DNA from: Hyphomonas sp.
GTDB taxonomy: Bacteria; Pseudomonadota; Alphaproteobacteria; Caulobacterales; Hyphomonadaceae
Reading direction: 5' to 3'
Length of the DNA stretch: 17,009 nt
Assembly: GCA_024743015.1 (NCBI GenBank)
Contig: JANSXJ010000035.1
Location: 1-17,009 of the forward strand
This document shows positions 6,674-16,000 of this stretch, one piece after another; position 1 is the first letter of the stretch; each line of letters begins with the position of its first letter. A program made the translations under genes and the position numbers. The notes under the pieces are model-generated. The model worked only from the letters and a program-made list of their open reading frames with translations, had not been told where the DNA came from and made no database searches.

Positions 6674-8182
6674 TTACCCGCTCTGACACAACTTGTTAAG
6701 GTAGGTTGAGTGATCCTCGAACGCATCGAGGCACTTGTGCATGGTGCGTCGTACCTCTGCCATACGGCGGTCCAGGGCCTCGTCCGACATGAAATCGATC
6801 ACGGGATGGTATCGTTTTGGTCGGAAGTTTTGCCCCTCAAACACGGCGAACCAACTATTCTCGCTGAACAGTTCGTGATTGTCCCGATACAGGCGACCAT
6901 TCTCCATATAAATATCGATCCGCTCGCGCAGCGTTTCAGGGATCTCCATCGAGCGAACATAATTCCAGAACGGGCTGTCGGTCCTCTGGGTCGCATAGTA
7001 GTGCAAGATCAGAAAGTCCCGGACCTGCTCGAACTCCAATTGGGTTTTGTAGTTGAAATGGTCGATATCTTTCTGGTTGAAATGCTTATCCGGGAAATAG
7101 GTCAGCAAGCGCGCGACCGCAGATTGAATGAGGTGGATGGAGGTCGACTCCAATGGCTCCAGGAACCCGGCGGATAATCCGAGCGCCACGACATTCTTGT
7201 TCCAGGTCTTTTTTCGAATGCCGGTGGTGAAGCGAAGGAATTTCGGCTCTCCCATGGGCGCGCCATCCAAGCCAGACTTCAGCTGCGCATAGGCCTCATC
7301 GTCACTGATATAGTCACTGCAATATACATGGCCGTTTCCAATCCTGTTTTGCAGCGGAATGCGCCATTGCCACCCGGCTTTATGCGCGGTCGCCCGCGTA
7401 TATGGAATCGGTGGCCCATCCGACTCGCATCCTTGAGCGACAGCGCGGTTACACGGCAGATAATGCGACCAGTCGTCATACCCGCTCTCTAGCGCCTGTT
7501 CGATCAGCAATCCTCGGAACCCTGAGCAATCGATGAACAGGTCACCGGCGACCTCCTCGCCTGATTCCAGTACAACACTCTCAACAAAGCCGTCTTCGGC
7601 GCGCTTTCTGGCATCGACAATCTTGCCTTCTATCCTCTGAACGCCCCGCGATTCTGCGACTCCGCGCATGTATTTCGCATAAAGCGCAGCATCGAACTGA
7701 AATGCGTACTCGATTGTGCTGAGCGGTGAGCCTCTAAGCTCAGGTTTCGGATGAGTGAACTTGTTTTGCTTGGCGCCCAGACAGTGGAGATTGTACTCGT
7801 CGATTGGAGCGGCTCCTTCACGCATGGCATGGCGAAGCCAGAAATGATGGAAGTGAACGCCTTCCATATTCACGCCATAGGGACTGAAGGAATGGAAGTA
7901 TCGTTCGCCCACCTGCCCCCAGTTTACAAACTCAATTCCGGCTTTGAACGTCGCGTTGGTTTTCCGCAGAAAATCGTTCTCATTCAAATTCAGAAGCTGG
8001 TTGAAGTACCGGATGTGCGGAATGGTGGCCTCTCCGACGCCAACCGTTCCGATTTGCTCCGACTCAACGAGGCGAATTCGGATCTGAGGATTTCGCAGCA
8101 TGATAGCCAATGCCGAAGCCGCCATCCAGCCGGCGGTTCCGCCCCCTACGATCACAATGTCTTTGATATTCTTGTCGTGCAT
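6674..8182 (-). CDS. Flavin-dependent tryptophan halogenase family protein (paralog 1)
   Basis: This 502-aa protein has the full set of family signatures. The FAD dinucleotide motif is GGGTAGWMAA (residues 13-22), followed by GTVGVGEATIP. Lys80 in ATFKAGIEF aligns with the catalytic Lys79 of PrnA/RebH. The WxWxIP motif is WQWRIP (271-276), and FLEPLESTS has Glu345-Ser346 aligning with the PrnA Glu346-Ser347 pair. The family uses reduced FAD, oxygen and halide to halogenate aromatic substrates, often the indole ring. For such genes beside sugar TonB receptors (for example BrvH and the Xanthomonas enzymes) the natural substrate is unknown. AGGA lies 8 nt before the ATG at 8182, and the upstream halogenase stop is 10 nt away, so the two are co-transcribed. 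Confidence 0.92.
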   Translation of the reverse strand: MHDKNIKDIVIVGGGTAGWMAASALAIMLRNPQIRIRLVESEQIGTVGVGEATIPHIRYFNQLLNLNENDFLRKTNATFKAGIEFVNWGQVGERYFHSFSPYGVNMEGVHFHHFWLRHAMREGAAPIDEYNLHCLGAKQNKFTHPKPELRGSPLSTIEYAFQFDAALYAKYMRGVAESRGVQRIEGKIVDARKRAEDGFVESVVLESGEEVAGDLFIDCSGFRGLLIEQALESGYDDWSHYLPCNRAVAQGCESDGPPIPYTRATAHKAGWQWRIPLQNRIGNGHVYCSDYISDDEAYAQLKSGLDGAPMGEPKFLRFTTGIRKKTWNKNVVALGLSAGFLEPLESTSIHLIQSAVARLLTYFPDKHFNQKDIDHFNYKTQLEFEQVRDFLILHYYATQRTDSPFWNYVRSMEIPETLRERIDIYMENGRLYRDNHELFSENSWFAVFEGQNFRPKRYHPVIDFMSDEALDRRMAEVRRTMHKCLDAFEDHSTYLNKLCQSG

Positions 8183-8192
8183 CTCTGTTTTC

Positions 8193-9713
8193 CTAGTCGC
8201 GCATCGCTGGCGCGTATCTGTTCAGGAACGCCTGGTGCGTTTCCATTTTCGTAACTGCGTTGTTCATGGCTGCCTTCATCGATCCCAGGCTGCGCCCGAT
8301 CTGTTCGGCGGGAACGCCCTCCACAATCGGATCCGTGGTTTTCGGGAGAATGTTCTGTCCAAGTAAAACGGCGACCCAGCTCGGCTTAGAAAACAGTTCG
8401 TCTTCATAGCGGAACACGCGCCCGGCTTCGCGGAAAAGCTCGATCTTGCGGGTAAGCGAGTCCGGAATACTCATCGTCCGGCAATAGTTCCAAAATTCGC
8501 TATCGTCGCGCTCGGTGGCCTTGTAGTGGAGGATAATGAAGTCGCGCACCTGTTCAAATTTCTGGGTGAGCTGTCGATTGTATTCATCGCGAATGGCGGT
8601 CGGCATATCCTTGCTCGGGAACAAGGAGATGAATTTGCTGATACCTTCCTGAATCAGGTAGAGCGAGGTCGACTCCAAGGGCTCGAGAAATCCTCCGGAC
8701 AGGCCGATGGCAATACAGTTCTTGTCCCAAAAACGGGTACGGCATCCGGTTCTGAATCGAATCTTTCGCGGCGAACCGAGGGCCGGCCCATCCAGATCGG
8801 CAAGCAGGCTTTCAATCGCTGCCTCATCGTCCATCAGCGAGCTGCAATAAATATGACCGTTGCCGGTGCGATGCTGTGTGGGAATTCGCCATTGCCACCC
8901 GGCCGTCTTCGCGGTGGACTTCGTGTATGGCAACAGGTCGCCTGTGCGCTCACACGCGACGGCCTGCGCGGTGTCGCAGGGCAGCCAGTGCGCCCAGTCT
9001 TCATAATCCACTCCGAGCGCATCGCCCAGCAGGAGCGCGCGAAAGCCCGAGCAATCGAAGAACAGATCACCGCGCAAATGTGATCCATCCTCTAGTTTCA
9101 CATCCGAGACGTATCCGGTCTCGCCATTCAGATTGACCTCAACAACCTTACCCTCGACGCGTGTCACGCCGCGCTGTTCGGCATAGGTGCGCAGGAACCT
9201 GGCATATGCTGTTGCATCGAAATGATAGGCATAACGTAATTGAGAAAGAACCGAACGCGGATCATTTGTCGGCATTGCAAATTTGCCAGCGCGAGATGCA
9301 ACTGCGCTGAGGCTGAACTCTTCGATCGAGCTGCCGGGATTATCGCGTTTGAAACGCATCCAATACTGGTGGAAATCGATCCCCTGCATATCGACGCCAT
9401 GCTCCCCGAATGGATGGAAGTAGGTGTCGCCTATTCGGCCCCAATTATTGAATTCGATACCGAGTTTGAACGTGCCATTGGTGGCGCGGAGGAATTCTGA
9501 TTCCTGAATGCCCAGTATTGCGTTGAAATTGATGATATCGGGGATTGTCGCTTCGCCGACACCGACGGTTCCAATCTCCTCAGATTCAATCAGGGTGATT
9601 TTGACCGAACGCGGGTCGAGTAAACTCGACAAAGCCGCAGCCGTCATCCAGCCAGCAGACCCGCCGCCAACAATGACAATTGATGTCACGCGATTGTTCG
9701 CTGCCTCATCCAT
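8193..9713 (-). CDS. Flavin-dependent tryptophan halogenase family protein (paralog 2)
   Basis: From the ATG at 9713 the product is 506 aa. Family signatures are GGGSAGWMTA near the N-terminus, GTVGVGEATIP, the catalytic-type Lys in GTFKLGIEF (Lys83), WQWRIP (273-278) and GFLEPLESTS (Glu347-Ser348). It therefore looks catalytically competent. The ATG at 9713 overlaps the end of the preceding gene by 8 nt (ATGGATGA on the minus strand) and has GAGAAG just upstream; a TTG at 9728 would add only five residues and is less likely. The overlap implies translational coupling with the degenerate paralog at 9706-11151. Confidence 0.92.
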   Translation of the reverse strand: MDEAANNRVTSIVIVGGGSAGWMTAAALSSLLDPRSVKITLIESEEIGTVGVGEATIPDIINFNAILGIQESEFLRATNGTFKLGIEFNNWGRIGDTYFHPFGEHGVDMQGIDFHQYWMRFKRDNPGSSIEEFSLSAVASRAGKFAMPTNDPRSVLSQLRYAYHFDATAYARFLRTYAEQRGVTRVEGKVVEVNLNGETGYVSDVKLEDGSHLRGDLFFDCSGFRALLLGDALGVDYEDWAHWLPCDTAQAVACERTGDLLPYTKSTAKTAGWQWRIPTQHRTGNGHIYCSSLMDDEAAIESLLADLDGPALGSPRKIRFRTGCRTRFWDKNCIAIGLSGGFLEPLESTSLYLIQEGISKFISLFPSKDMPTAIRDEYNRQLTQKFEQVRDFIILHYKATERDDSEFWNYCRTMSIPDSLTRKIELFREAGRVFRYEDELFSKPSWVAVLLGQNILPKTTDPIVEGVPAEQIGRSLGSMKAAMNNAVTKMETHQAFLNRYAPAMRD

Positions 9714-11151
9714 GTTTCTGCTTCTCAAGATACTTTTTCATATTGGTCATATACACATGGTGAGGCGGCATTTTGGAAACCACTTGGGCAACCGCTCGCT
9801 CGATCCCCTCCAGCTGCTGCGTGACAGCCGCTCGATCAATGCCGTCGACCTGCCGATCATATCGCTCTGGCTTTACGCCCATCCCATTCAGCAAGATCGC
9901 CCAATCTTCTTCGTTAAACGGTTCGAGATCGTAGCGAACCAGGATTCCGCGGCTTTTGAATTGGGCGAGCTTTCTTCGAAGCTTCTCACCAATCGGCTCG
10001 GCCACCGCATCCCGCCAGTATTGAGTTTCCGGCACGTTTTCCACCGCGAACAAAGCCCGCTGAAACGCGGTGGCATGGCCGATATCATCTTTAAATCGAC
10101 GATTGTATTCGCGCGCTTCCACTCTGTGATCGGCAGTGACCGGGATCAGATCGAGCGCGCGCTCAATGTCTCGCTGCAACAGCATCATTGGCGCAGGCGT
10201 GAGGGGCTCCACGCCCCAGGCTGCATGACCGATCGAGACACAGTTTCCGACCCATGCCTGTTCCAGATTCCCGGTCATAAACTCAAATGTTGCGGTGTCT
10301 TGAGGAGCGCTTGGGTGCGTGATCGACAGGACGTCCGTTCGTCCTTGCAACGGTGTGTTCGAGGTCCAGCCATGATCACGGGCGGCGAGTGATCGGTATG
10401 CAGCGCCCAATTGCACGCCTTCCTGTTGCGTGAAGGACGCGCGCAGTTCTCGCACTTTCTCAAACGAAGCCCCCAGGGCGCTCGCGAGCCGACGCTCGTC
10501 TTCTGAGCAATCGATGAAAAGATCTGCCTCAAGCTCGCGGCCACTCTCAAGCACCAGCGCGGAAATCTTTCTCTCTGCGACTTGCACCTCACGCAGGCGC
10601 TCCGCCATAATTTCAATACCTTGTACCGCATTCCTCTGGGACAAGTGTGCCGCCAATTCAGCAACAGAAAACTGGTACCCGTATTCAGCGCGCGACAGTG
10701 GATGCCTGGGATCCTCCGGTGGGTGCGCGAACACCCCTTTTGCGGCTGCCCGCGCGGATATCAGATACGGCTCGAGTGTTGCCCCGCGCTCGGTCAGGAA
10801 GTGCTGGAACGGCACGCCTGAAATCAGTGGTAAGGGTAAATGATAAGTCTGCATCCAGGACGGCGACCTGGATGGCCAATCAGTAAACCGGGTTCCAAGT
10901 GAAAACGCCGATTGCGTGCGCAACATCAAAGTCGGTTCATCGAGCCCTACGGACTCAAAGAGATTATGGGCTGTTGGCGCTGAGACGCTGCCATAGAGCG
11001 CATCCGACTCAGCTGTCTGATTCGAAGCCACAATGACGATACGCGCAGCACGGCCCAGGCTACCAGCAAATGCGGCAGCGGTCAGGTGCGCGGCGAAACC
11101 GCCGCCGTAAATTACAATCGTGCGAAAAGGGCTGGTCATCGGGTTGATCAC
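9706..11151 (-). CDS. Degenerate halogenase-family flavoprotein lacking the catalytic residues
   Basis: The 481-aa frame is intact and its fold follows the flanking halogenases: an N-terminal nucleotide-binding strand (IVIYGGGFAAHLTAAAF), the LEADLFIDCS segment, and a C-terminal region with YNRRFKDDIGHATAFQRALF. The defining halogenase residues are replaced. The catalytic Lys is Ser84 (SAFSLGTRF), GVGEATIP has become GSVSAPTAH, WxWxIP has become WTSNTP (262-267), and EPLESTS has become EPLTPAP (315-321), losing the Glu-Ser pair. Halogenation is therefore unlikely; a partner subunit, an altered oxidoreductase or a regulatory paralog is possible. Its GTG start at 11151 overlaps the upstream stop by 4 nt (GTGA), implying coupled translation. 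An ATG at 11139 is an alternative start. Confidence 0.85.
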   Translation of the reverse strand: MINPMTSPFRTIVIYGGGFAAHLTAAAFAGSLGRAARIVIVASNQTAESDALYGSVSAPTAHNLFESVGLDEPTLMLRTQSAFSLGTRFTDWPSRSPSWMQTYHLPLPLISGVPFQHFLTERGATLEPYLISARAAAKGVFAHPPEDPRHPLSRAEYGYQFSVAELAAHLSQRNAVQGIEIMAERLREVQVAERKISALVLESGRELEADLFIDCSEDERRLASALGASFEKVRELRASFTQQEGVQLGAAYRSLAARDHGWTSNTPLQGRTDVLSITHPSAPQDTATFEFMTGNLEQAWVGNCVSIGHAAWGVEPLTPAPMMLLQRDIERALDLIPVTADHRVEAREYNRRFKDDIGHATAFQRALFAVENVPETQYWRDAVAEPIGEKLRRKLAQFKSRGILVRYDLEPFNEEDWAILLNGMGVKPERYDRQVDGIDRAAVTQQLEGIERAVAQVVSKMPPHHVYMTNMKKYLEKQKHG

Positions 11152-12692
11152 GTTCCTGTTGCGTCTCTGCGGCCTGCTGCCAACCGCGCTGATTCCGATT
11201 CGGCACCATAGCGTGTCAGGAAGGTGTGTTGCTCCGGCGTTGCCTCTACCGCTCGGTAGTTTTCACGTTGAATACGCTCCAGTTTCGCCATCGCGTCAGT
11301 GTCGGCAAACCGATCCGCCCGTGGATCGTATCCGTTCGGGACGAGATTCTGTCCGAGCATGACCGCGATCCAGCTGGGTGGAAGAAACACGCCGATTTCG
11401 TACTTCAGAATATAACCACGAGTCAGCCAGGCCTCGAGCTTTTCGTTCAGGCTATCGGGCAATTTCATGTTGCGAAAGTATCGCCACATCTCGCTGTCAT
11501 CGCGCTGCGTCGCGACATAGTGCAAGAGCAGGAAATCTCTGACCCGCTCAAAATTCAACGCCATCCGGTCATTGTACTCTTCGCGATCCAACGCGTTGAT
11601 CCTGCCATCCGGAAAGAGCTCAACCAAGGCGGTAATCCCTTCCTGGATCAGGTGAATCGATGTCGACTCCAATGGTTCCAGAAAGCCTCCTGAGAGGCCG
11701 ATGCAAACCACATTCTGGTTCCAGAATTTCCGACGGCGCCCGGTCTTGAAATATAACTGTTTGGGATCGGCGAGCGCCGGACCTTCCAGCGTGCTCATCA
11801 ATTGCTCTGTCGCTTCGTCATCTGAAATGAACTCACTCCAATAGACGTGCCCGTTCCCGGTGCGATGCTGCAAGGGGATGCGCCATTGCCAACCAGCAGT
11901 GCGCGCCGTCGCACGCGTATAAGGAAGCAAGGACCCACGCGACTCGCTCGGAACCGCCACCGCGCGATTGCATGGCAGCCAGTTACTCCAATCGTCATAT
12001 CCTGTTTCTAGCAGTTGCTCGATCAGGACGCCGCGAAAGCCAGAGCAGTCGACGTAAAAATCGGCCTCAATCTCGCGGCCATCCTCAAGCGTAATTTTGG
12101 AGACGTCTCCGCTATTCGGATCGCGAGTCGCGCCTGTCACTTTGCCTTCAGTTCGGCGAACCCCTCGGCTTTCGCTATAAGACCGCAAAAACTTGGCATA
12201 GAGGCTGGAATCGAACTGATACGCATACCCGAAGTTCGACCCAATCTTGTTCGTGTCCGGGCCAGGTATTTGAAACTTGCCCCGCTCTGCGGCAACAACC
12301 GGATAAGAATATTCATCCAGTCGCGGCACCTTTTTGTCTGCGTTGAGCTTCAACCAAAGCTGGTGAAAATCCAAATCACCTACCGGGAACCCGTAATCGC
12401 CAAATGGGTGGACATAATGATCACCCAATTGGCCCCAATCGCAAAATTCGATTCCTAGTTTGAACGTGGCATGAGTTGATTTCATGAACTCGCGTTCGTC
12501 GATTCCCAGTGTCTGATTAAAAAACCGAATGTGTGGCAAAGTTGCCTCACCCACGCCGATCGTGCCGATTTGATCCGACTCAACCAGTTCGATATCGAGA
12601 CCTAATGCGTTGAATTTATTGGAAAGTGCCGCCGCCGTCATCCAACCAGCGGTCCCTCCACCAAGGATACAGATCTTCCGCATCTTGTTCAC
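11148..12692 (-). CDS. Flavin-dependent tryptophan halogenase family protein (paralog 4, first gene of the operon)
   Basis: From the GTG at 12692 this is 514 aa. It has GGGTAGWMTA, GTIGVGEATLP, the catalytic-type Lys78 in ATFKLGIEF, WQWRIP (268-273) and GFLEPLESTS (Glu342-Ser343), so it looks active. The GTG is preferred because GAGGG lies 7 nt upstream and because it leaves the short N-terminus seen in the paralogs. An in-frame ATG at 12719 (523 aa) lacks a good ribosome site, and an ATG at 12683 is too far from one. It opens the minus-strand run of four halogenase-type genes and the TPR gene, and is transcribed away from the TonB receptor. An operator-like palindrome lies 69 nt upstream. 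Confidence 0.9.
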   Translation of the reverse strand: MNKMRKICILGGGTAGWMTAAALSNKFNALGLDIELVESDQIGTIGVGEATLPHIRFFNQTLGIDEREFMKSTHATFKLGIEFCDWGQLGDHYVHPFGDYGFPVGDLDFHQLWLKLNADKKVPRLDEYSYPVVAAERGKFQIPGPDTNKIGSNFGYAYQFDSSLYAKFLRSYSESRGVRRTEGKVTGATRDPNSGDVSKITLEDGREIEADFYVDCSGFRGVLIEQLLETGYDDWSNWLPCNRAVAVPSESRGSLLPYTRATARTAGWQWRIPLQHRTGNGHVYWSEFISDDEATEQLMSTLEGPALADPKQLYFKTGRRRKFWNQNVVCIGLSGGFLEPLESTSIHLIQEGITALVELFPDGRINALDREEYNDRMALNFERVRDFLLLHYVATQRDDSEMWRYFRNMKLPDSLNEKLEAWLTRGYILKYEIGVFLPPSWIAVMLGQNLVPNGYDPRADRFADTDAMAKLERIQRENYRAVEATPEQHTFLTRYGAESESARLAAGRRDATGT

Positions 12693-12699
12693 GTCGCAA

Positions 12700-12704
12700 C
12701 CCTC
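12700..12704 (-). promoter_or_regulatory. Ribosome binding site favouring the GTG start at 12692
   Basis: The minus strand reads GAGGG, 7 nt before the GTG at 12692. No comparable site precedes the ATG at 12719. Confidence 0.5.
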
Positions 12705-12761
12705 ATCCTGCCTCAACATATCACTTTTATGACTCTTCTCTTGCCATCAAGGAAGAAAAAA

Positions 12762-12775
12762 TGATAGCGCTATCA
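12762..12775. promoter_or_regulatory. Perfect 14-bp xyl-box-like palindrome between the halogenase operon and the TonB receptor
   Basis: TGATAGCGCTATCA is a perfect palindrome and matches the xyl operon site (5790-5803) at 13 of 14 positions. Such GC-centred palindromes are typical LacI-family operators. It lies 69 nt from the halogenase start (12692) and 231 nt from the receptor start (13007). On the minus strand a TATCAT hexamer, a possible -10, overlaps its downstream edge, like the TATGAT overlap at the other site. It could therefore control the halogenase operon and, depending on the unseen plus-strand promoter, the receptor as well. Confidence 0.75.
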
Positions 12776-13006
12776 ATTCGAGACACAGCTGACGGTCAAT
12801 AGAAGAAACCACAGCGTGTCAGGGAGGAAACCAGCGCCACTTAAAGGTGTGGCGCATGTTCAGGGAAGATAACCGATAAATCACGAGTTATCCGTGAATG
12901 AGGCACTGGCACAAATTCGCCACGCTCAGACACGGACATAAAAACCGACATCCAATCACCGGTTTTTTTATCAAGATCACTGAATTCGATTGAGGGAGAT
13001 ACATCA
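12776..13006 (+). other. Structured leader region upstream of the TonB-dependent receptor
   Basis: These 231 nt hold no convincing gene but several inverted repeats. They are GCGCCAC/GTGGCGC (12834-12840 with 12849-12855), GATAAC/GTTATC (12868-12873 with 12887-12892), TCACG/CGTGA (12881-12885 with 12893-12897), and a terminator-like hairpin at 12940-12969. Two tiny plus-strand frames exist: a 7-codon ATG frame at 12856-12879 with AAAGG 8 nt before it, and a 31-codon frame at 12898-12993 ending inside the receptor's ribosome site. GAGGGAG (12992-12998) is that site, 8 nt before the GTG. I could not place a clear plus-strand promoter. Confidence 0.5.
12940..12969 (+). terminator. Terminator-like hairpin in the receptor leader (possible attenuator)
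   Basis: AAAAACCG (12940-12947) can pair with CGGTTTTT (12960-12967) around a 12-nt loop, with seven T's at 12963-12969. It lies 37 nt before the receptor start, on the receptor's own strand. The stem has only three G-C pairs, so it would be weak. It may be an attenuator, a leftover terminator or chance. Confidence 0.35.
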
Positions 13007-16000
13007 GTGAAATCGAAGTTGAAGATCGGCCGCAAAGGGCCAAACAAACTCACGCTTCTGGGAACGACGGCACTGTTCGCAGCGTTCGGCGCGCAATCCG
13101 CGTGGGCGCAAGCTGACGATCAGGCCGAAGACGCTCAGGTTGAAAATGTTAGCGATAACACAACCGACGAAGAGGCCCGCCAGGACGTTATTGTCGTCCA
13201 GGGTGTCCGAGGCGCGCTGCAGACGGCGCGGAACCTGAAGCGGGATTCGGACACGTTCGTGGATTCGATCACGGCGTCAGACGTGTCCCAGCTCCCCGAC
13301 CTTTCTGTTGCTGAAGCGCTTGCGCGCGTTCCAGGCGTTGTGACTCAGCGCTTTGAGTTGGGTGGCAGTGACGGCGACTTCCCGTCCCCTGAAGGCTCGG
13401 GTAACATTATCCGCGGTCTGCAATATGTCCGCTCAGAGTTTAACGGACGCGATGCATTCTCCGCCAATGGTGGTCGCGCATTGGAATGGGCAAGTATTCC
13501 ACCGGAATTGATCGGTGCGGTCGACGTCTTCAAGAACCAACGTGCAGACATGATCGAAGGCGGCATTTCAGGTGTCGTGAACCTTCGCACGCTTGAGCCG
13601 TTTGATCGTGATGGGCTTGTTGCCGTTGCGATCGCTGATGGCACGTATACCGACCTGGCGGAAGAGTGGAGCCCCGGCTTCAGCGCCGTGCTCGGAAATC
13701 GTTGGGAGACTGATTCTGGCGAGTTTGGTCTTCTCGGATCTTTTTCAACATCTGAACTCAATTCAGCCATTCACGGCTTCCAGTATGGACCGCTATTGGC
13801 GCTCGACAACCAGTTCAATCCAGGTTCGACCATCGCGCTCCCAGGCGGCTGGCAAGCGCGTGACGTTGAATTTCAACGCGAACGTGACAGTTACTATCTG
13901 GCCGGCCAATGGCGCGCTCCGGATGGCAATACCGAGCTGACCGTGAAAGCGGTTCGGGTCGAAAACGCAACCCAATCAGACGAACGCACTTTTGAGTTCT
14001 TTACAGATGCGGAATCGTTCCAGAATTGGGAGTTTCTGGGTCTAGGATCGGGCTTCAATCTGCGCCCATTTACCTCCGACGGCATTTCATCATGTAACGG
14101 ATCCAACGAAGCACTCGTCGGCCCCCCAGGGTTCTGCGAAATTACGACTCCGGTAGATGGTAGTCTCTTTGATCGCGGTGTTGTCTCGAATGGCTTGCGC
14201 GACTGGTTGGGGGACAGCGCGACCGGCACAGGCAGCCTCGGAACACCGTTCCAGTCTCTCGCCGTTTATGAAGCCCGCGAATCGGTTACCCAGGACATCA
14301 GCGCGAACCTGAAATGGCGCGCAAATGATCAGTGGTTCTTCGAATTCGACACCCATTACACAGAAGCCGAGGCAACCCTGGATCGTCTCTGGAACGGTGG
14401 CAATCACTTTGGCGACTACGCCTTTGACTTCACCGACCCGATGAACCCTGCCGTCTCACTGTTCCAAACCGGAACGCAGCTGCAGTCATGGGTTCCGCGA
14501 GGCGGCCAGCCCAATGTCGCGCCAACTTCTTTTGCTGATCCGAACACAGCCTACATTCTGTACGCTGCGGACCAGTTTGAAGATAATACCGGCGATCTGT
14601 TTGCCATTCGCGGCGACGCTGAATACGAATTCGAAAACGAAGGATGGTTCGACTCGGTTAAATTCGGCGCGCGATTCTCGGAACGCGAGCAGGTCAATCG
14701 CTCTGCTGGCCTGAATTGGGGCGGGATTGCGCCGCCTTGGAGCGGCGGCTACCTCCCTTATGCGAACCGTTCAGATCCGGATGCGTTCGAAGTCTTTGAT
14801 TTTTCTGACTTCCAGCGAGGCGGTGTCTTTGTTGGCGACGACACGAGTGTTGTGTTCCCATCGCGCACCCAAATGCAAAACTATGATGCATTCCTAGAGT
14901 CTCTGCTGAACGAGCCACTCATTCCGAACTTCGTGAACAGCGAAGGAAATGTTCAAATCGGAGAATGGACGCCGCTCAAACAAAACGGCGTGATTGACTA
15001 TGCAAATCGTGGCGTGGACGGTCTTGTCAATGAGCAGACAACTAATCTGTACGGAATGGTCAAGTTCGGAGAGGAATTCGAAAATGGCCAAGCATTGTCG
15101 GGTAATTTCGGCGTACGGTATGTCAGCACCGAAATCTCAGGCGGAGGCATCCAGAGTTACGGCGAGTTTGCTGAAATTCAGCCAGGAGATGATCCGGCGT
15201 CAAATCCACGTACGTATCTGCCTGAACTGGCAGCTTACCTAGATGTAGCAAACGAATCCCTCACAATCGATAATGAGTACGAGTACTGGTTGCCATCTCT
15301 GAATGTGAAGTGGGATCTGACAGACGAGATGTTGATCCGCTTCGCGGCCAGCCAGTCCATCACGCCGCCTAACATCGACCAGCTGAATGCAAGCCGAAAT
15401 CAGCGCGGAGTCCTGAGCTTCCAAACTGATCCGAACCCAGCACCTGGATCTGCGGCCGGTGTGATCGACATTGTTCCGAACGAGATTCGAATTGAAGGTG
15501 GGAATCCAACCCTGTCCCCAATCGAAGCGACTAACATTGATCTGTCGTTCGAATGGTACTTCGGCGACGATGGTCAGTTCACGGTGTCTGCTTTCTACAA
15601 AGATATCAAAGATATCATTGTATATGGCGAGACGAATGTGGGAACGATTGTCCTCGACGGTTATACCATTCCGATCACGTTTGCCGGCAACACAAACCTC
15701 AATGACGGCAAGGTCCAGGGTGTCGAGTTTGCTTACCAGCAATTCTATACCGACCTTCCTGGGATATTCGGAAATCTGGGTCTGCAAGCGAACTTGACCC
15801 TGCTGGAATCCGAAGCCACGGCTCTTCCACCATTCACTGACGGCGATGGCGATGGATTCCCTGATGATCCAACAACTGTGCTTCGGTATGGTATCGACGA
15901 GCTCTTGGGTTTGTCTGACATTTCAGGCAACCTGATCGGCATCTACCAAGATGATCGTTTTGAGGCTCGCCTCGCATATAACTGGCGGTCTGATTACTTC

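Noticed and set aside
9508..10392. 294-aa plus-strand reading frame
   Set aside because: It lies antisense to two well-supported halogenase-family genes, has no domain signature, and is explained by their codon bias.
9706..11151. Calling the divergent halogenase paralog a pseudogene
   Set aside because: The frame is uninterrupted over 481 codons and is overlapped precisely by its neighbours' start and stop codons. It has lost catalytic residues, not coding integrity.
12815..12930. Cobalamin-type or other known riboswitch before the TonB receptor
   Set aside because: Short GC-rich stems and a GGAGGAAACC-like string hinted at it, but the conserved cobalamin box and the other conserved segments are not present in order.
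12841..13053. 70-aa minus-strand reading frame overlapping the start of the TonB receptor
   Set aside because: It overlaps the receptor's ribosome site and signal-peptide codons, has no recognisable motif, and would place a gene across the leader of a well-supported gene.
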